Below are positions 46,360 through 58,440 of a stretch of 64,000 nt of DNA, in pieces. The notes beneath the pieces were generated by a model. The model was not told where the DNA came from, searched no databases, and worked only from the letters and a program-made list of their open reading frames with translations. The stretch comes from Liriodendron chinense (taxonomy: Eukaryota; Streptophyta; Magnoliopsida; Magnoliales; Magnoliaceae). The stretch lies in the NCBI GenBank assembly GCA_003013855.2, contig ML058526.1, positions 3,224,001 through 3,288,000 on the forward strand. Reading direction: 5' to 3'. The translations under genes and the position numbers were made by a program. How positions within the stretch are numbered: the stretch's first letter is position 1; every line of letters begins with the position of its first letter.

Positions 46360-46978
46360 CCTGCACAGTTAGTTCTTTCCCAATCCAGGCCACTTGTCAG
46401 GCTTCTTTACAAAATAACATTCAAGTAAATGTCATGTTTAATTTATGTTTCCATTTACTTTAAGTTAGTTATGTAAATAAGGAAGTACCCCCTATTTGGA
46501 TTCAACAAAAAATACTAAAAAATTGAAATCCCAATAATATAGATTTTGATTTTCCACTCCAAGTACAAATCGCAACTTTTTGGCATTTCTAAAAACGTAG
46601 CGCCTTTTAAAAGAGTGGGTTTTTGCCAAATCTAAACCATTCAAAAAATCTGAAATACCGAAAATAGGCTAAAACACCAAGGTCCAGTAAAATATTCATG
46701 ATAGTCTTGTCGATCTACGAGTGGATTGATAATTCAGGGTTCTTTACTTAGTCTCTACAGACAGTGAAATACCCGAGTCAACCCAATCGTCGGAAAACTC
46801 TTTCAAACCATGTGATCTTCCAACTCCTAAACTAATTCCATCATTTCTTTGGTAAAAACATTCATTTTAGTCCCCAATACATGTGAACATACGTACGGGT
46901 ACGTACTATAACCGATAAACCGAAGGTAACGCCCAAGGACTTCCAATTTCCAAGTTAGCGAAAATCCGGGGCGTTACA

Positions 46979-47557
46979 TTCTTTCTCCCAGTCCGGGGTA
47001 CGACTGGTGCTAGAAACTTCTGTTGGTTCTGGAGGTGCATGATCATTTCCTTCTGGTACATTATTTCGACGTCGAGCATCTAACGAATGATGTAAGTCGC
47101 CAATTGGGAGTCTTCCCCTCACGTTATTGATTTGATGGTGATCTTGAGCGACTGGTGGCGGGATATGATCCGTAGACAGTTGGGCTTGTTGAATGGATGG
47201 AGTGCGGCTGTCTGGTCGATTTTGGTAGGAAGTTTCTCTCTGCTACGGGGCAGGTAGCGGTGGAAGACGACGTTCCAGTCGGTCTGTAATGTTGACAAAA
47301 CGTAGCATCTCCGTTTGCATATATTGAATGTCGGCTTCGATGATGATTCTCCACATGAGATCTTTTGCTGTTGGATGCGGTGGAGGTGGTGGAAGGAGAG
47401 TGGTAGCATCCTCCATTCGCCGTAGTTCTTCCTGTATCGTCCGTGATCGAGTATGTGCTGTAGAGGCTTGAGTCTGGGTAGTGCCGACATTCCCATTTCT
47501 CTAGACGGATTCCGCCGGGGAGATTGTTTTTTATCTGAGCTTCTTCTTTGGTGGCAT
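46979..47557 (-). pseudogene. gag: Element C gag, N-terminal part
   Basis: Begins at ATG 47557 with MPPKKKLR, the same opening as Element B gag, and meets a stop within a few codons. The rest is open only in other frames. It continues at 32086 on the other side of the nested long solo LTR. Confidence 0.7.
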
Positions 47558-47612
47558 TATTGGATCGTCTCAAAGTGATCCTGAAGAGCGACAACAAAGA
47601 TGTTTTTCAAGT

Positions 47613-47633
47613 CAGCCCCATGGTGGGTGTCAA
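47613..47633 (-). other. Decayed primer-binding site of Element C
   Basis: On the minus strand, ttgacacccaccatggggc follows the LTR end. It resembles the common plant gypsy site ttggcgcccaccgtggggc with a few C-to-T-type changes. Confidence 0.6.
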
Positions 47634-48101
47634 TCTGTTGATGCTAAATCATGTCACCAGATGTTAATTAGGGACCAACTTGAATCTCTGCGATCTGATT
47701 GATGATTGAGGATAAAAATCATAGATCTAGAAGGCCTATAAATACCGCTAAGGATTAGGATGGCCGTCGAGGGTTACGGCTGATGGCCCTCTGATGCTTA
47801 AGTTAGTGATGGTCTGGGAATAATTTCGAAATATGTCAATGTATTTCGTATATCGTACCTTATCGTAGCACGGAGGCCCTTTTATAATGTATATTGTTAC
47901 CGTATTTGACTAGGTTTCTGATTCTGTCAAAATTTGATATCTTATGCAGGATGCGTCACAATCATGGCAAGATATGTGATTGCTTCGAAGAGATAGGCGA
48001 GAATATCTACACAACACGGGGATCTCTCAAGGTAATCCTGAGGAGTAAATCTCATGACTTGCGGCATACATCAATCAAGTCTCAAGCGTTCAGAGAATAA
48101 C

Positions 48102-50862
48102 TGTTAGTGCACTTTTCTGTGGCATACTAGTGCACCTTGTTTGTCAATCACTTACGTCAGTGAGTCTAGTGTCGGTTGAGCCTAATGAAGACGAAGACCG
48201 AAGACTCAAGTGGCCCCGCTGCATCAAGGAAGAAGAATCAGGTAAAAGTGATGCCTTGGTGCCTTAACCTTGGCCAAAACCCAACCCTTAACCTCTTTGA
48301 TGACCATGACCATCTTAGGAATACTCTTAGTCATCATAGTTTGGCCCTAGGTGTCCCAAATGTACACCCAAACCTTGGCCAGTGTGTGAGGGTTAGAGGT
48401 GGGCAACGATCTGGGCCGAGCCGAGTTAGCCTTAGTTTGGTTTGGTTTGTTTTTGGACCACCGCAATTTGTGGATCGGTTTGGTTTGGGTTTCGGGCCGA
48501 CCCATGCGGCCCGAGTTTGGTTTGCTCCAAAAAAATTTGGTTTGAGCCGGTATCGGCTTGGTTGAAAATTTCGAACCGGGCCGGTCGAGTTCAAACAAAC
48601 AGTGGCTCTTTTTTTTCCTTATTCACTTAAATAGAAAAAAATTTAAAAAGTTAGAAAAAAAAGTACAAACATATCTCACTGTATGATGTTTAACATCCTC
48701 CAAAAGAGTGCACCTTCAAAATAGACATGTAAGAGTGTTTTCCAAACAAAAGTACACAAGCATAATTTTACAAGTGCAAGGAAACAGTGTGCATTCATGT
48801 ATATGTATGATGTATTATCCATGTCATCATGTACATGTATTTTGTATTATGTATTATATATTATCCATGTCAACATTTATATGTATTATGTATTATCCAT
48901 GTCATCTATCTGTTTTACATATCATTTTAGGATATGATCCCCAAATGGAATCATATCCAAAGCTCAAGTGGATCACACCACAGGAAACAGTGTGCTTATA
49001 ATCAACAAGCGGAATCAAACCGAGCTGAATCAAATTGAGCTTAGAGCCGAGCCGAGCTGGAACTGCCCTAGTTTGAGTTTGGTTTGTTTTTTCAAACGAG
49101 CTTGACTCATAGGCTTGGTTTGGTTTGAACTTCCATTCGAACCAATCCGAGCCGAGCTTTCGAGCTGGCTTGGTTTGTGCCCACCTCTAGTGAGGGTTGA
49201 GAAAAAGTTGGGTCAGCAAACATCAGACTGAATCTAGGCCTGACCGACCGGTCACGACCAGTGGGATGGACTGGACCGACCAGTCAAGACCGATCGGACT
49301 GGGTCTCAGATTGAACAGCAAGCTTGCTGTCTTCACAGGCCAATGGGCCGACCGGTCGTGACCGGTCAGCTGGGCTGGTCCGACCGGTCTTGACCGGTCG
49401 GGCAGACCCCCCAGCATACACAGCAGCCCCTGTCTCATTTTTTTACTGTGGCCGACCGGTCCAGACCGATCGTGGACCCTTGGCCGACCGATCACGACCG
49501 GTCGGCACTAGCCATTTTCTGCCCGTTTTGTATTCGTTGCACACTTTTCTATATAAGGGCTTGACTTGTTTTGAGGGGTAAGGAGAGAGATTTAGAGAGG
49601 AGTGAAGCCACCATTATTGGAGACCATTTGAGGCTCATTCCCAACCTATGCAAGGCATCTTTCTCGTGCTTTAACATAAGATTGGAGCATTCCAAGCTCA
49701 TGAAGAAGATGACCTTCATCTCCTCTTCATTTCTAGAGTTTGGAACCTTCTTGATTGGCAAATCCTTGTCCAAAACTCTAAGATGAGATTGTTGTAGGAG
49801 AGAACCTCTAGGCAACCCATTCCTATTAGTTGTAGAGTTCTCAAACCTACCCTCCTATCACCTTGGGCATCTCAAAGGCATCACATGCAAGGTGTTTGAT
49901 CAAGTGTGGCTGAGGCATTGGCGACGCAACGGCAACACGATCGAGGGAGCAAGGGAAGCTGATTGAAGCACGGGAGAGCGGAGATCAAGTAACCCGAACC
50001 GGCGCTAAACAAGGGGCTCATCCGACAAGTAAGGTTGTCCTTTTTTAGAGTTCATTTAGAGTTTGTTTGTCAAACTCGATCTAGGGACGTTAGCCGTTCC
50101 TTGGTCCGTTAGCCGGGCCTAAATTAAGTCTCCTAGGGGGAGCCTCCGATACGGGAGTGAACGTACGTCAGGTTGAGAGTTAGCCTATGTCCAAAACTCC
50201 GTTTGGGTTAAGAGTTATCCCTTTGTCCAAAACTCCAGTTATGGTTGAGAGGTGAACCGGTAAAACCTCCGTGTAAGGGTTGAGAGGTGAACCTCATTTA
50301 AAACCTCCGATAGTGAATGCCGGTGTGCTCAAAGAGTTGAGTACTTGAACCGGGAGTGGAGTAGACCCAAAGTCGAACCACTATACATGCTTGTGTTTGT
50401 GATTGATTTGAGCACATTGTTATCTGAGTATTAGATGTTTAATTGTTTAATTATGAATGCTTGATAGGAATGTATGTTAGGCACTAGATTAACACATCCA
50501 CACACAAGATGTACTTTCACTAGTAGTGTAGACTTGAGCTCATTGATCCATTCTTATAAGTCTACATATGTTGCATAGGTTAGGAGAGCTTGATTAGTTA
50601 AATCATTTATTTACCTATGCATGCTTAGACTAGGATTGTTTATTGCTTAACCATATGCTAGTCTTATGATTGGACCCACTTAGGCTTGGAAGTCGAAGTG
50701 TTCTTGCTTACTTAGTTTAATTTGTTGAATTGTGTAAGTAGGCGAAAAGAATTTCAAAAAAGGTCCTAATCACCTCCTCCTATAGGTTTACCCATAATTC
50801 TAGTTGCTCTTTAAGCTTCCGCACATACGTAGGTGTCGTGTTATACTACCGACGTACTTTCA
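48102..50862 (+). mobile_element. Solo LTR of an unidentified retrotransposon, with a nested hAT MITE
   Basis: Starts TGTTAGTGCAC, ends GTACTTTCA, with a perfect duplication ATAAC (48097-48101 and 50863-50867). A TATA box tatataagg at 49550-49558 fixes plus orientation. Without the nested MITE and its duplication it is about 1957 bp. It has no internal coding sequence. A block at about 49230-49510 is dense in 'gaccggtc'-type words. It is inserted in the LTR of Element C. Confidence 0.85.
48394..49189. mobile_element. hAT-type non-autonomous transposon (MITE-like)
   Basis: 796 bp with terminal inverted repeats TAGAGGTGGGCA and an 8-bp duplication gtgagggt (48386-48393 and 49190-49197), the pattern of hAT elements. 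The subterminal regions are rich in 'gagccgag' and 'tttggtttggttt'. There is no transposase ORF. A segment near 48930-48990 belongs to the dispersed repeat family described at 51850. Confidence 0.88.
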
Positions 50863-51158
50863 ATAACGTCCAAGGGGAGCCCTGCTCGGTCGGACGTGAC
50901 GTCATGACGAGCACTCGGTAATTATCAATTGGCTACGAATAAAAGAGAGCCGATCGCTCGATTCTGAGATGGTCGGTCGGGAGTTGAAGAGAGCCGACCG
51001 CTAACCGAGGATAAGAAGACACTCTTAGCAGCATACGAATATTATCAACCGAATGCTTTAGTGGTCGGACGCGAAAATAGAGAATGTCAGTACACACTCG
51101 TGCGTAGCTTTGACCGTGCAGCTTTTGAGGTCATTCCAAATTAACCCATAACAATAGT

Positions 51159-51480
51159 CATTACTCATTTACAACACATTACTTTATAATCACTAATCCA
51201 AACATGCCCTAATCATGATAATAGGGCACATTAGACGAATGGATAGGATGGTACATCAACACCACGGTGGACCTTACATAAAACTAATGGCAAGCGTTCC
51301 ATCCCAACTGTTTCCTATGGTGTGGCCTACCTAAGTTATGGATGATCATAATTTTTGGGTTCATTGGTTAGAATGGAGCAGCTTATTTGATGGAGGTGGA
51401 TCTTGTGAAAAATCCACCCACATGGCTTTCTACATGCAGAAATAAACCTTAGGAAAATTGGGTGAGAAGGAGAGGGTGAG
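51159..51480. repeat. Dispersed repeat copy (family 1)
   Basis: The segment with 'gaatggataggatgg', 'aaaactaatggcaagcgtt' and 'ctgtttcctatggtgtggcc' resembles the one at about 62520-62700. No coding capacity. Confidence 0.5.
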
Positions 51481-51482
51481 AA

Positions 51483-51483
51483 G

Positions 51484-51528
<45 letters not shown>
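51483..51528. repeat. GA microsatellite
   Basis: About 22 GA units. Confidence 0.95.
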
Positions 51529-51530
<2 letters not shown>

Positions 51531-51849
51531 ACTGCACTTGCACTAATATTTTTGATTTTTTTCTCATAAAGTTTAAATTGTTAAGTGACATTTATAGGTG
51601 AAATCTTGATAAACACATACATATTTGAAATACTAAAATGCATGTGCTTTTATTTAAAATGTCTTTTTGTATTCTTTTAAATATACAAAGTAATTCATCC
51701 TTGGGACTAATTGTAGGAAGCGGATTGCATGGTGTACCCTGCACCATCAACGTGGTTGGTGTATTGTATGTCAGCAAGTTCTGTGGCCCCACAAAGAGAT
51801 ATGTGTTATATCTAAACCCCCTGTTCATTTTTCGAGATTATTTTAAGGC

Positions 51850-52150
51850 TTTATACCAAAAATGAGATGGATCCAAAGCTCAAGTGGACCACACCGAAGA
51901 AAGCAGTGGAGATTGAACGTATATCATTGAAACCTTCTTAGATGTCGCGGAAGTTTTGTATCAATCTAATATTTGTTTTTACCCTTTATCCAAGTTCGTG
52001 TGACCTTATGAACAGTTTGGATGGACAATAAACATCATGGTGGACCCTAGGATTGTTTTAATGGTGAGAATCATTGTCCCCACCGCTGCCTATTGTGATG
52101 TGGTCCACTTGAGATTTTTTATATGACTCATTTTTTTGGTTCATGCCCTA
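51850..52150. repeat. Inverted-repeat (MITE-like) element, dispersed family
   Basis: Left arm 'ccaaagctcaagtggaccacac...gcagtgg' is matched by right arm 'ccaccgctgcctattgtgat' plus 'gtggtccacttgag' in inverse orientation, with about 200 bp between. Related pieces occur near 48940 and 63055. Exact ends and duplication not determined. Confidence 0.6.
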
Positions 52151-52671
52151 AAATGATCTCGTTAAATGGATAGACGGTGTGGATATACTAAATACATCAT
52201 TGTGAGCCCCATAGAACCTTGATCGTTTTTGGAAAGTATATAGTTCACCAGCCAATCTGCTTCCCTAATTGTAGGGGGCAAAGGTAAGTGTCATCCACTA
52301 TTAGGGTTATAATATTGATGGTGGAGATACAAAGTCAGTATTTTAGATTCTAGATGTAGACATCACTCAAATAATGGTTCATCATAAATGTACATCTCCT
52401 ATGCCGCTCAAATGTGAGGCCTCATTTTGAACGGAGAATAAATAAAAGAAACACTTAAAAAATGACACTACCATCCAATCTTTAGTTGTTAAATTATGGT
52501 GCAATTAAATGGTTAAGAAAGCATGATCTGGGTGATTACTGAAATTTGCTGTCCAAAATAGAGCTGATGATGCACATATATACTATTGTACTGTGCAGAT
52601 TCACCACCATTTTGAAAGTGAGGTGGGGAATCTTGGCGCGCGTAGACTCTTGTGTTCGCTTTGCACCCTTA
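52151..52671. other. Intergenic sequence
   Basis: No gene or clear repeat recognised; ends with the TTA target site of the Harbinger element. Confidence 0.5.
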
Positions 52672-52902
52672 GGGCCCGTTTGGATGCAGCCGAAAAAGCT
52701 GCTTTTTCTGCTGACGACAGCAGTTTAGTCACTTTTTTAGGATAAGTTAGTTTGGTTAATACATAATTAATATTACTTATTTGCTGATAATCGATTAAAT
52801 ATTTCAGCATTTTTTTTTTTTGCTTTTTCACTTTTCTTCCACCGACTGAAAAGATGAGAGCCTGTTGCTACACCCCTCTCTTAAACCTTAGCAGCCATCG
52901 AA

Positions 52903-52903
<1 letters not shown>

Positions 52904-52942
<39 letters not shown>

Positions 52943-53167
52943 CCCCCCTAGATCTTGCAACAATTCGTCAAAAGAACATCAGAGATCTCCTCGATCCCGT
53001 GTTTCTCTTTCCACATTTTCCCCAAATTAACGAACTCTCTCTCTCTCTCCCCTAGATCTTGCAACAATTCGTCAAAAGAACATCAGAGATCTCCTTGATC
53101 CTGTGTTTCTCTCTCCACATTTTCCCCAAATTAACGAAGTAGGTGCTGTCTGCATCTTAAGGTGTTG

Positions 53168-53205
<38 letters not shown>
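52904..53205. repeat. CT microsatellites and a leader-like duplication inside the Harbinger element
   Basis: CT runs at about 52904-52940, 53036-53049 and 53170-53205 surround two copies (about 52948-53035 and 53052-53137) of a sequence starting 'ctagatcttgcaacaattcg' and ending 'ccccaaattaacgaa'. The composition is like a plant gene 5' leader, perhaps captured with the gene fragment further downstream. Confidence 0.75.
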
Positions 53206-53211
<6 letters not shown>

Positions 53212-54843
53212 CTTTCTTCAAATGTGAAGAAACTCATAGTTCTCATCCATATCACGGTCTACACAATCACAATCGAAATCAATGAGCATTCATTTGTCTG
53301 AATAAATGCACGGGTTGTGGCCCACCCAACGAGTGAATTGGTCAGATTTTTCCTCTAGAAGAACTTCATGGTGTGGCCCTGTTTTTTATTCTAATGTTTG
53401 GGAATTATCAATGTCTAGTTTATAAGGAATTATCAATGTCTGGTTTATAAGGAAGGTATTTTAATGTCTGGTCAGTAAAATCGCGATTGGATCCTTACAT
53501 GCCACCCCATCATTCTTAAATTCAAATCCATCGCAATTCTGTTCTTTCTCTCCTGCTGAAAACAAAAACAGAAAAAACATATAAGAACTCGGTGCAACAA
53601 AATTAATGGCACTATAAATAAAGGCCTGTTTGGATGGTACACCAATTGCAGATCATGGATCCGACCCATTAGCGCATTTTGTAGGACGTGCCAAACAGGT
53701 CCAACTAATCAGAATTTGATTCCATCTTAATTATAGGATGCACCCAAATAGGCCATTAACTATCCAGAGATGGGTTTTTAGTGCTCTCACGTTTTAGCAT
53801 TCTCTTGCTTCTAGTAGTGATTTCTACCACCTGTTCTTTTGAAATCCTGGAAAGTCATTGCAGTGATATCTGATCAAATGCAATTCAACATCGATCAGAA
53901 AGAATTGAGATTTTAAAGCTTGTTTGTGTGGAGTTTATATAGAAAAGAAGTCATATGGTGGTCAAAGAACAAAGACAATGTAAGATCCAAATGTGTGCTG
54001 TGATAGATTCCTTCTTTTTTTTTTTTTTTTTTTCATTTGACTAGATCATGACAGTGTTGGATAGGGATTTTGATTTGAGGAAGATGCTCAAACAACCAGG
54101 TAGTGAGTTGGGGTGGGCTGGCTTGTGATTTTACTTACTGTTAGAAGGTGGTGGGCCATGTGGGTGCATTGGGTGGATGAGATTTGTTTTATACACACAT
54201 GGGTTTTTGGTGAATGTATTTAAGATAAGGATGGTGGACATGTGGAAGGATTAAATAGACATGGGCCATTAGAAAATTAGGAATTGTATGATTAAGGATG
54301 TGTGTAGTGTGCTTGACCTTTCAATTTCTGAAAGTGATCCCAGCCATTGGGGTGTTGGGCCCCACATGATGGACCATCCATTGAATTGAAAAAAAGAGGC
54401 CATGATTGGTAGCTTGGATGTTAGGATGTAGGAAATTGTTGGGTCATGGTCTATCAACGGTGGATCTTGGCTCTATACACTGTGGGGCCCACTTGATGTG
54501 GGGTGTTGGAAAAATTTATCTGGATCTCAATTGGTGCTTATTGGTTGCTGGATTGTTAGATTGTATGGCATTTTACACAACACTTGCTAGCACTAGTAAG
54601 TGTTTTCACTACTTCTTGTGGACTTGTAGTGACTTAGCAACACATGCATATATAGATAATATCAATGGTTGGCCAGAATGTGTTATTGTGTCCATAAAAT
54701 GTTGATTGTGGAGTGTTGGAAAAATTTAGCAAATGTAGAATAGTTATCTTTTACATCCAAGTATTGCAATTTCTACCCAACACTGTTCTACGTGTAGAAT
54801 AGTTAGTCGAGTAGTTATCTTATGAATATCTCTTTTCAAATGT

Positions 54844-55885
54844 AGATGACAAACAACATTGACAATTTGCAACCGTTCAATGAAGTAGCAAATTGCGTAA
54901 ATGCAAATTGGAATGATGAGCAAGAGACTTTCTTTATAGAGCAGATGGTCTCAAAGATCAAGACAAATCCAAATAGGCAAACATCAACCTTCACTAAAGA
55001 AGAATAGAAAGAAATGCGGATAGACTTCTACAATCGATTTGGGAAGAAGTATGATAACAAATGATTTAAGAATAAACATCATCATTTGAAGTAAAGGTGG
55101 AGTTCTTTCAGAAAACTTATGAAAGAAGCATCTGGATTGAGGTGGAATCCGGTCTTACAAACAGTGACCGCAGGTGATGAATGGTGGGATGCACATTTAA
55201 AGGCCGTCTTCTTCATCCCATATTGTTGTGGTTAAATTCTTATTACTTTTTTATATGGTACTAACTTGAAGTTTTTTACATACCACAGATAAACCCAAAA
55301 GCATCCAAATTTTGTAAGGCTGGATGTCTTGAGTATGACCAACTTTGTTTGATTTTTGGAGACATAACTGCAAGAGGACACCTCCAAGCTTCACACAAGC
55401 ATACTTTTGATTCCACTAATGATGAGAAGGAGGCAGAAGCAGTTGCTATTGACGAAAATGTAGCTGAAAGTGTTCCATCTTCCCTTCCTACTAATCCTTT
55501 GCCTTCAAATCTTGTGAATGAACCAGCTACTAGCAATGTGGGCATGGAAAATGATGGTGAAGTTAGAGTACACCCCTCTAGACATCGCTTGCGTACGCCA
55601 TCTGGTATCAGCCATCGTGGACAAAGGGAGAGCAAGACTAATGATCTCACCGACGTGATTAGGTCTATGGCTGAAGCTAGCCACAGGAGGGAAGACCGGA
55701 AGGACAAGTTCAGTATGGAAACTGCCGTACATATCTTGGAGGAGATTAGTGATGAGATGGATGATCGTGCCTACCTCAAAGTTATTAAGTTGCTTCAGCA
55801 ACAACCATGGAGAGAGGCCTTCATTCTTATGTCAGATCGATGGAGGAGAGCCCTCTTGTTGGAAGTACAAGAGGACAATATTTAG
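54844..55885 (+). pseudogene. Harbinger ORF1: Myb/SANT-like DNA-binding protein, degenerate
   Basis: Partner of the transposase in PIF/Harbinger elements, thought to bind DNA and help bring transposase to the nucleus and termini. Exon 1 (from about 54844, MTNNIDNLQPFNE) has the Myb_DNA-bind_3 pattern: WNDEQETFFIEQM, FYNRFGKKYDNK, NKHHHLK, SGLRWNPVLQTVTAGDEWWD. At least three stops interrupt it, one replacing a conserved Trp. Exon 2 starts after ccacag at 55289 (INPKASKFCKAGC) and runs to a stop at 55885. Its C-terminal helices are intact (MDDRAYLKVIKLLQQQPWRE, FILMSDRWRRALL). The likely donor reads aaag|gccg, i.e. GC instead of GT. Confidence 0.8.
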
Positions 55886-56190
55886 ATATGCCTTTTTTTC
55901 ATCATCTTTTCTTGTTTAGGCATGAACCTATTTTATTTTGAATGGTAACACTCCATAGGATAGATGGTATGGATTCCATTAATACTTAATTCACAGCTTC
56001 ATAGGCATGAGCCTTTTTATTTTAGATGTTTTGGTTATGTCTGGATGTTTTATTTTGTTGGGATAGATGCTACTTTCTATAAATGATTTTCATTTTGTCA
56101 TTATCTTTTGCCTCTTAGGTATGAACTTATTTCATTTTATTTAGATGATTTGAATGAGATTAGTTTGGATGGCTTCCATTTTGATAGAAA

Positions 56191-57651
56191 TTGCTAAATA
56201 CTTTACAAGTTTCCATTTTGTTGAATGAATGGCTTAAACATAGGATGAATACCCAGAATACTTGCTATGCTTATTCATCTGATTCATCCGATTCACCTAA
56301 TTCATCTGATGATGAATTTGTGGAAGTCAATGAAATTATATGTGCTGCAGTTGTTGAATTACATCATTCTAGCTTACGTATACGTAAGCAACCTTATTGA
56401 GATGACATACTAACAGGGGCAGAATATGTTATGAATGTAGTTTTAGGAAACCCTGAAAGGTGTCTAGACATGTTCCGTATGGAATCACATGTCTTTTTAG
56501 ATTCCTGCTCTACTCTCAGGCAGCGAGGTTTATTGTCGGACACAAATTATGTCTCCGTCGGGGAGCAGGTTGGAATTTTTTTTTTTATGACAATTGGCCA
56601 CCGAGAGTCAAATCGATGTGTTGGTGATCGTTTTCAGCACTCCGGGGAGACAATATCTCGCCATTTTGGAAACTGTTTGAAGGCTGTGACTAAGCTTGTA
56701 AAGGAATTAATTACGGACCCTGATTTTATGACTCAACATCCTCAACTTATGAATGAGAAGTATTGGCCAATTTTTAGGCAAATATTACATTGATAATGAA
56801 TTGCTTAGTATAATTAAATTTTTTATGTTAAAAATATAAATTAAATACAATTTTTTTTATCTATAGAACTGTATAGGAGCAATTGATGGTACGCATATAA
56901 GTGCATTCGTGCCATTAGGAAAACAACAAATACCGTATAGAGGGAGGAAGATCGATATGACCCAAAATGTAATTTGTGCATGTGACTTTGATATGTGTTT
57001 CACATTTGTCTTAGCTGGGTGGGAAGGATCAGCTAATGACGCAAGGATCTTTATGGAAGCTATTACAAATCCAGCATTGGGCTTCCCACAACCTCCTGAA
57101 GGTAATCATTATACGAATTTATATTCTTTTTACTTGTGTCATCAACTTTAAGATAAATTATTTATTTATAATTTGTTTCAGAAAAATATTATGTTGTCGG
57201 CTCTGGCTATGCAAACATGCTTGGGAATCTGGTACCATATAAAGGTGAGCGTTATCATTTGAATGATTATAGGAGATGAGTACCCCAAACAGCAAAAAAG
57301 CGTTTCAATTATGCTCACTCATCACTTCGTAATGTGATTGAGAGATGCTTCGGAGTACTCAAAACACGCTTTCCTATCCTAAAACTAATGCCTTCTTATT
57401 CACTATGGAAGTAGAGGAATATCGTGATAGCTTCATGTGCAGTGCACAATTTTATAAGGCGTCACGCTCGACAAGACCCGATGTTTGAGATATACCATAG
57501 GGAGGATATGGTGTTTCCAGATGAAGATGTTGGAGGTGCTAGTATATCTACTTCAACTGTGGATGCGAGTCAACGACGACGACAGGAGATGGGAATCGTT
57601 CGAGATAACATATGCAAAAAAATTGCAAAACGATATGGATTGCCTTTTTAA
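56191..57651 (+). pseudogene. Harbinger DDE transposase, three exons, degenerate
   Basis: Nuclease of the DDE_Tnp_4 family. One frame runs from about 56191 through a TGA at 56398-56400 into NVVLGNPERCLDMFRMESHV and HRESNRCVGDRFQHSGETIS. An intron lies between about 56778 and 56865. Exon 2 has the first Asp in CIGAIDGTHISAFVP and the second in SANDARIF. A second intron (57101-57180, gaag|gtaatc ... tttcag) leads to exon 3: KYYVVGSGYAN (family usually has Asp before GY; here Gly), LRNVIERCFGVLKTRFPILK with the catalytic Glu, and the C-terminus at 57651. Stops occur at about 57279 and 57414. Catalytic D, D, E residues persist but the gene is dead. Confidence 0.88.
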
Positions 57652-58440
57652 ATATTGAAATTTAGATTTTTTTTTAAAGATCGGATTTTTAGCTCTAAGT
57701 TTTACTACCACTCATCTCTTTTGGTTTAGTTAGCCTTGGGATGTTAATTATGATAAAGATTTGTTATTTCTAGGCCAATGGAATATGCGAATTGTTTCTT
57801 AGTACTAAATTGCTTTAGCTCTTTCAGAAGCAATCTTTTTATTTTCTAACTTGATTATATCACACTTTTTTTTTACATGACTTGATTTACTTTTGATTCA
57901 AACATGTGGGTGTCTAACATCCATCTGGAGGAGTAACTTTGTGGGTCTGGATAAAGAGATTTTGGAGTGTGGTTACGCCGGGTTTGTGTATATATGATAA
58001 TCTGTTCACTTGGTAGAGGATTTAAGAAAAGCTATTATCATTTGGGTATCTAACATCCATATGAAATAGTTGATTGATTTTTTTTTTTTTTTTTATAGAG
58101 AACACGACAGTACTGACGTCGGCACACATCAATCATTTAAGCTTTATTAAGGTTTGATTGTTGAGTTCATTTGAGATCTAGCCAGTTTGGTCTTCTAAAT
58201 GTTGTCGATGTAAAGCAATCTAAGAATCATCGGAGATGTATGAGTGTTGAGTATGTCATTTTATATCAGCGGTATTCAATTGGTAGCCATACCATATCTG
58301 ATTTTGCTGTCACAGGTATAGAATCTAAATGCAGTTGTAGCATTGTCTGGCCTCTGGATACTGTATGGGGACCTTATTTAAAATGATTTTAGTTATGCAC
58401 ATTGCTGTTAGCTGAAAGCTTAATCTGTAGCTTGTTTGTG

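Larger units (their letters stand above)
32087..46978. mobile_element. Long solo LTR (about 3.4 kb of its own sequence), host of two nested insertions
   Basis: Begins TGTAACACCCC and ends GGGGCGTTACA, flanked by a perfect 5-bp duplication TTCTT (32082-32086 and 46979-46983). The segment interrupts Element C gag. After removing the nested solo LTR and Element B, about 3368 bp remain with no ORF, as expected for one LTR. The ends form a short inverted repeat of about 19 bp. Long LTRs with such ends are typical of some chromoviruses such as Tekay/Del, but orientation and lineage cannot be fixed here. Its own sequence includes a GA microsatellite (about 35391-35426) and a block with repeated 'gaccggtcggccggt' words (about 35460-35600). 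Confidence 0.78.
1..51153 (-). mobile_element. Element C: old Tat-type Ty3/gypsy retrotransposon, split by nested insertions
   Basis: Minus-strand LTR retrotransposon whose 3' LTR must lie left of the window. In its own order it has a 5' LTR (51153 to 47636), a primer-binding region (about 47633-47613), gag (47557 to 46979, resuming 32086 to 31104), protease and RT start (31103 to 30022), RT, two RNase H domains and an integrase remnant (5917 to 3740), then an antisense ORF on the plus strand (1237-3320). It belongs to the same broad family as Element B: gag starts MPPKK in both, LTR ends align, and the antisense ORFs are homologous. Continuity across Element D and the TTCTT solo LTR is shown by exact target-site duplications and resumed homology. 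Many stops and frameshifts plus a deleted integrase core make it non-autonomous and the oldest layer here. Confidence 0.85.
47636..51153 (-). repeat. 5' LTR of Element C, interrupted by a solo LTR
   Basis: On the minus strand it starts TGTTATGGGTTAATTTGG at 51153 and ends CATCAACA at 47636. The two LTR parts (51153-50868 and 48101-47636) total about 750 bp. The U5 part aligns with the Element B LTR ('cttaagcatc', 'gagggcc'). The TATA box is probably the complement of ttttataatg near 47880. The 5 bp outside the element is atagt; the partner duplication is beyond the left edge. Confidence 0.8.

Noticed and set aside
49223..49581. Opposing ORFs rich in Arg-Pro-Val
   Set aside because: Come from repeated near-palindromic gaccggtc words in the solo LTR, open on both strands.
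53103..53285. ORF with long Ser-Leu run
   Set aside because: Microsatellite translation only.
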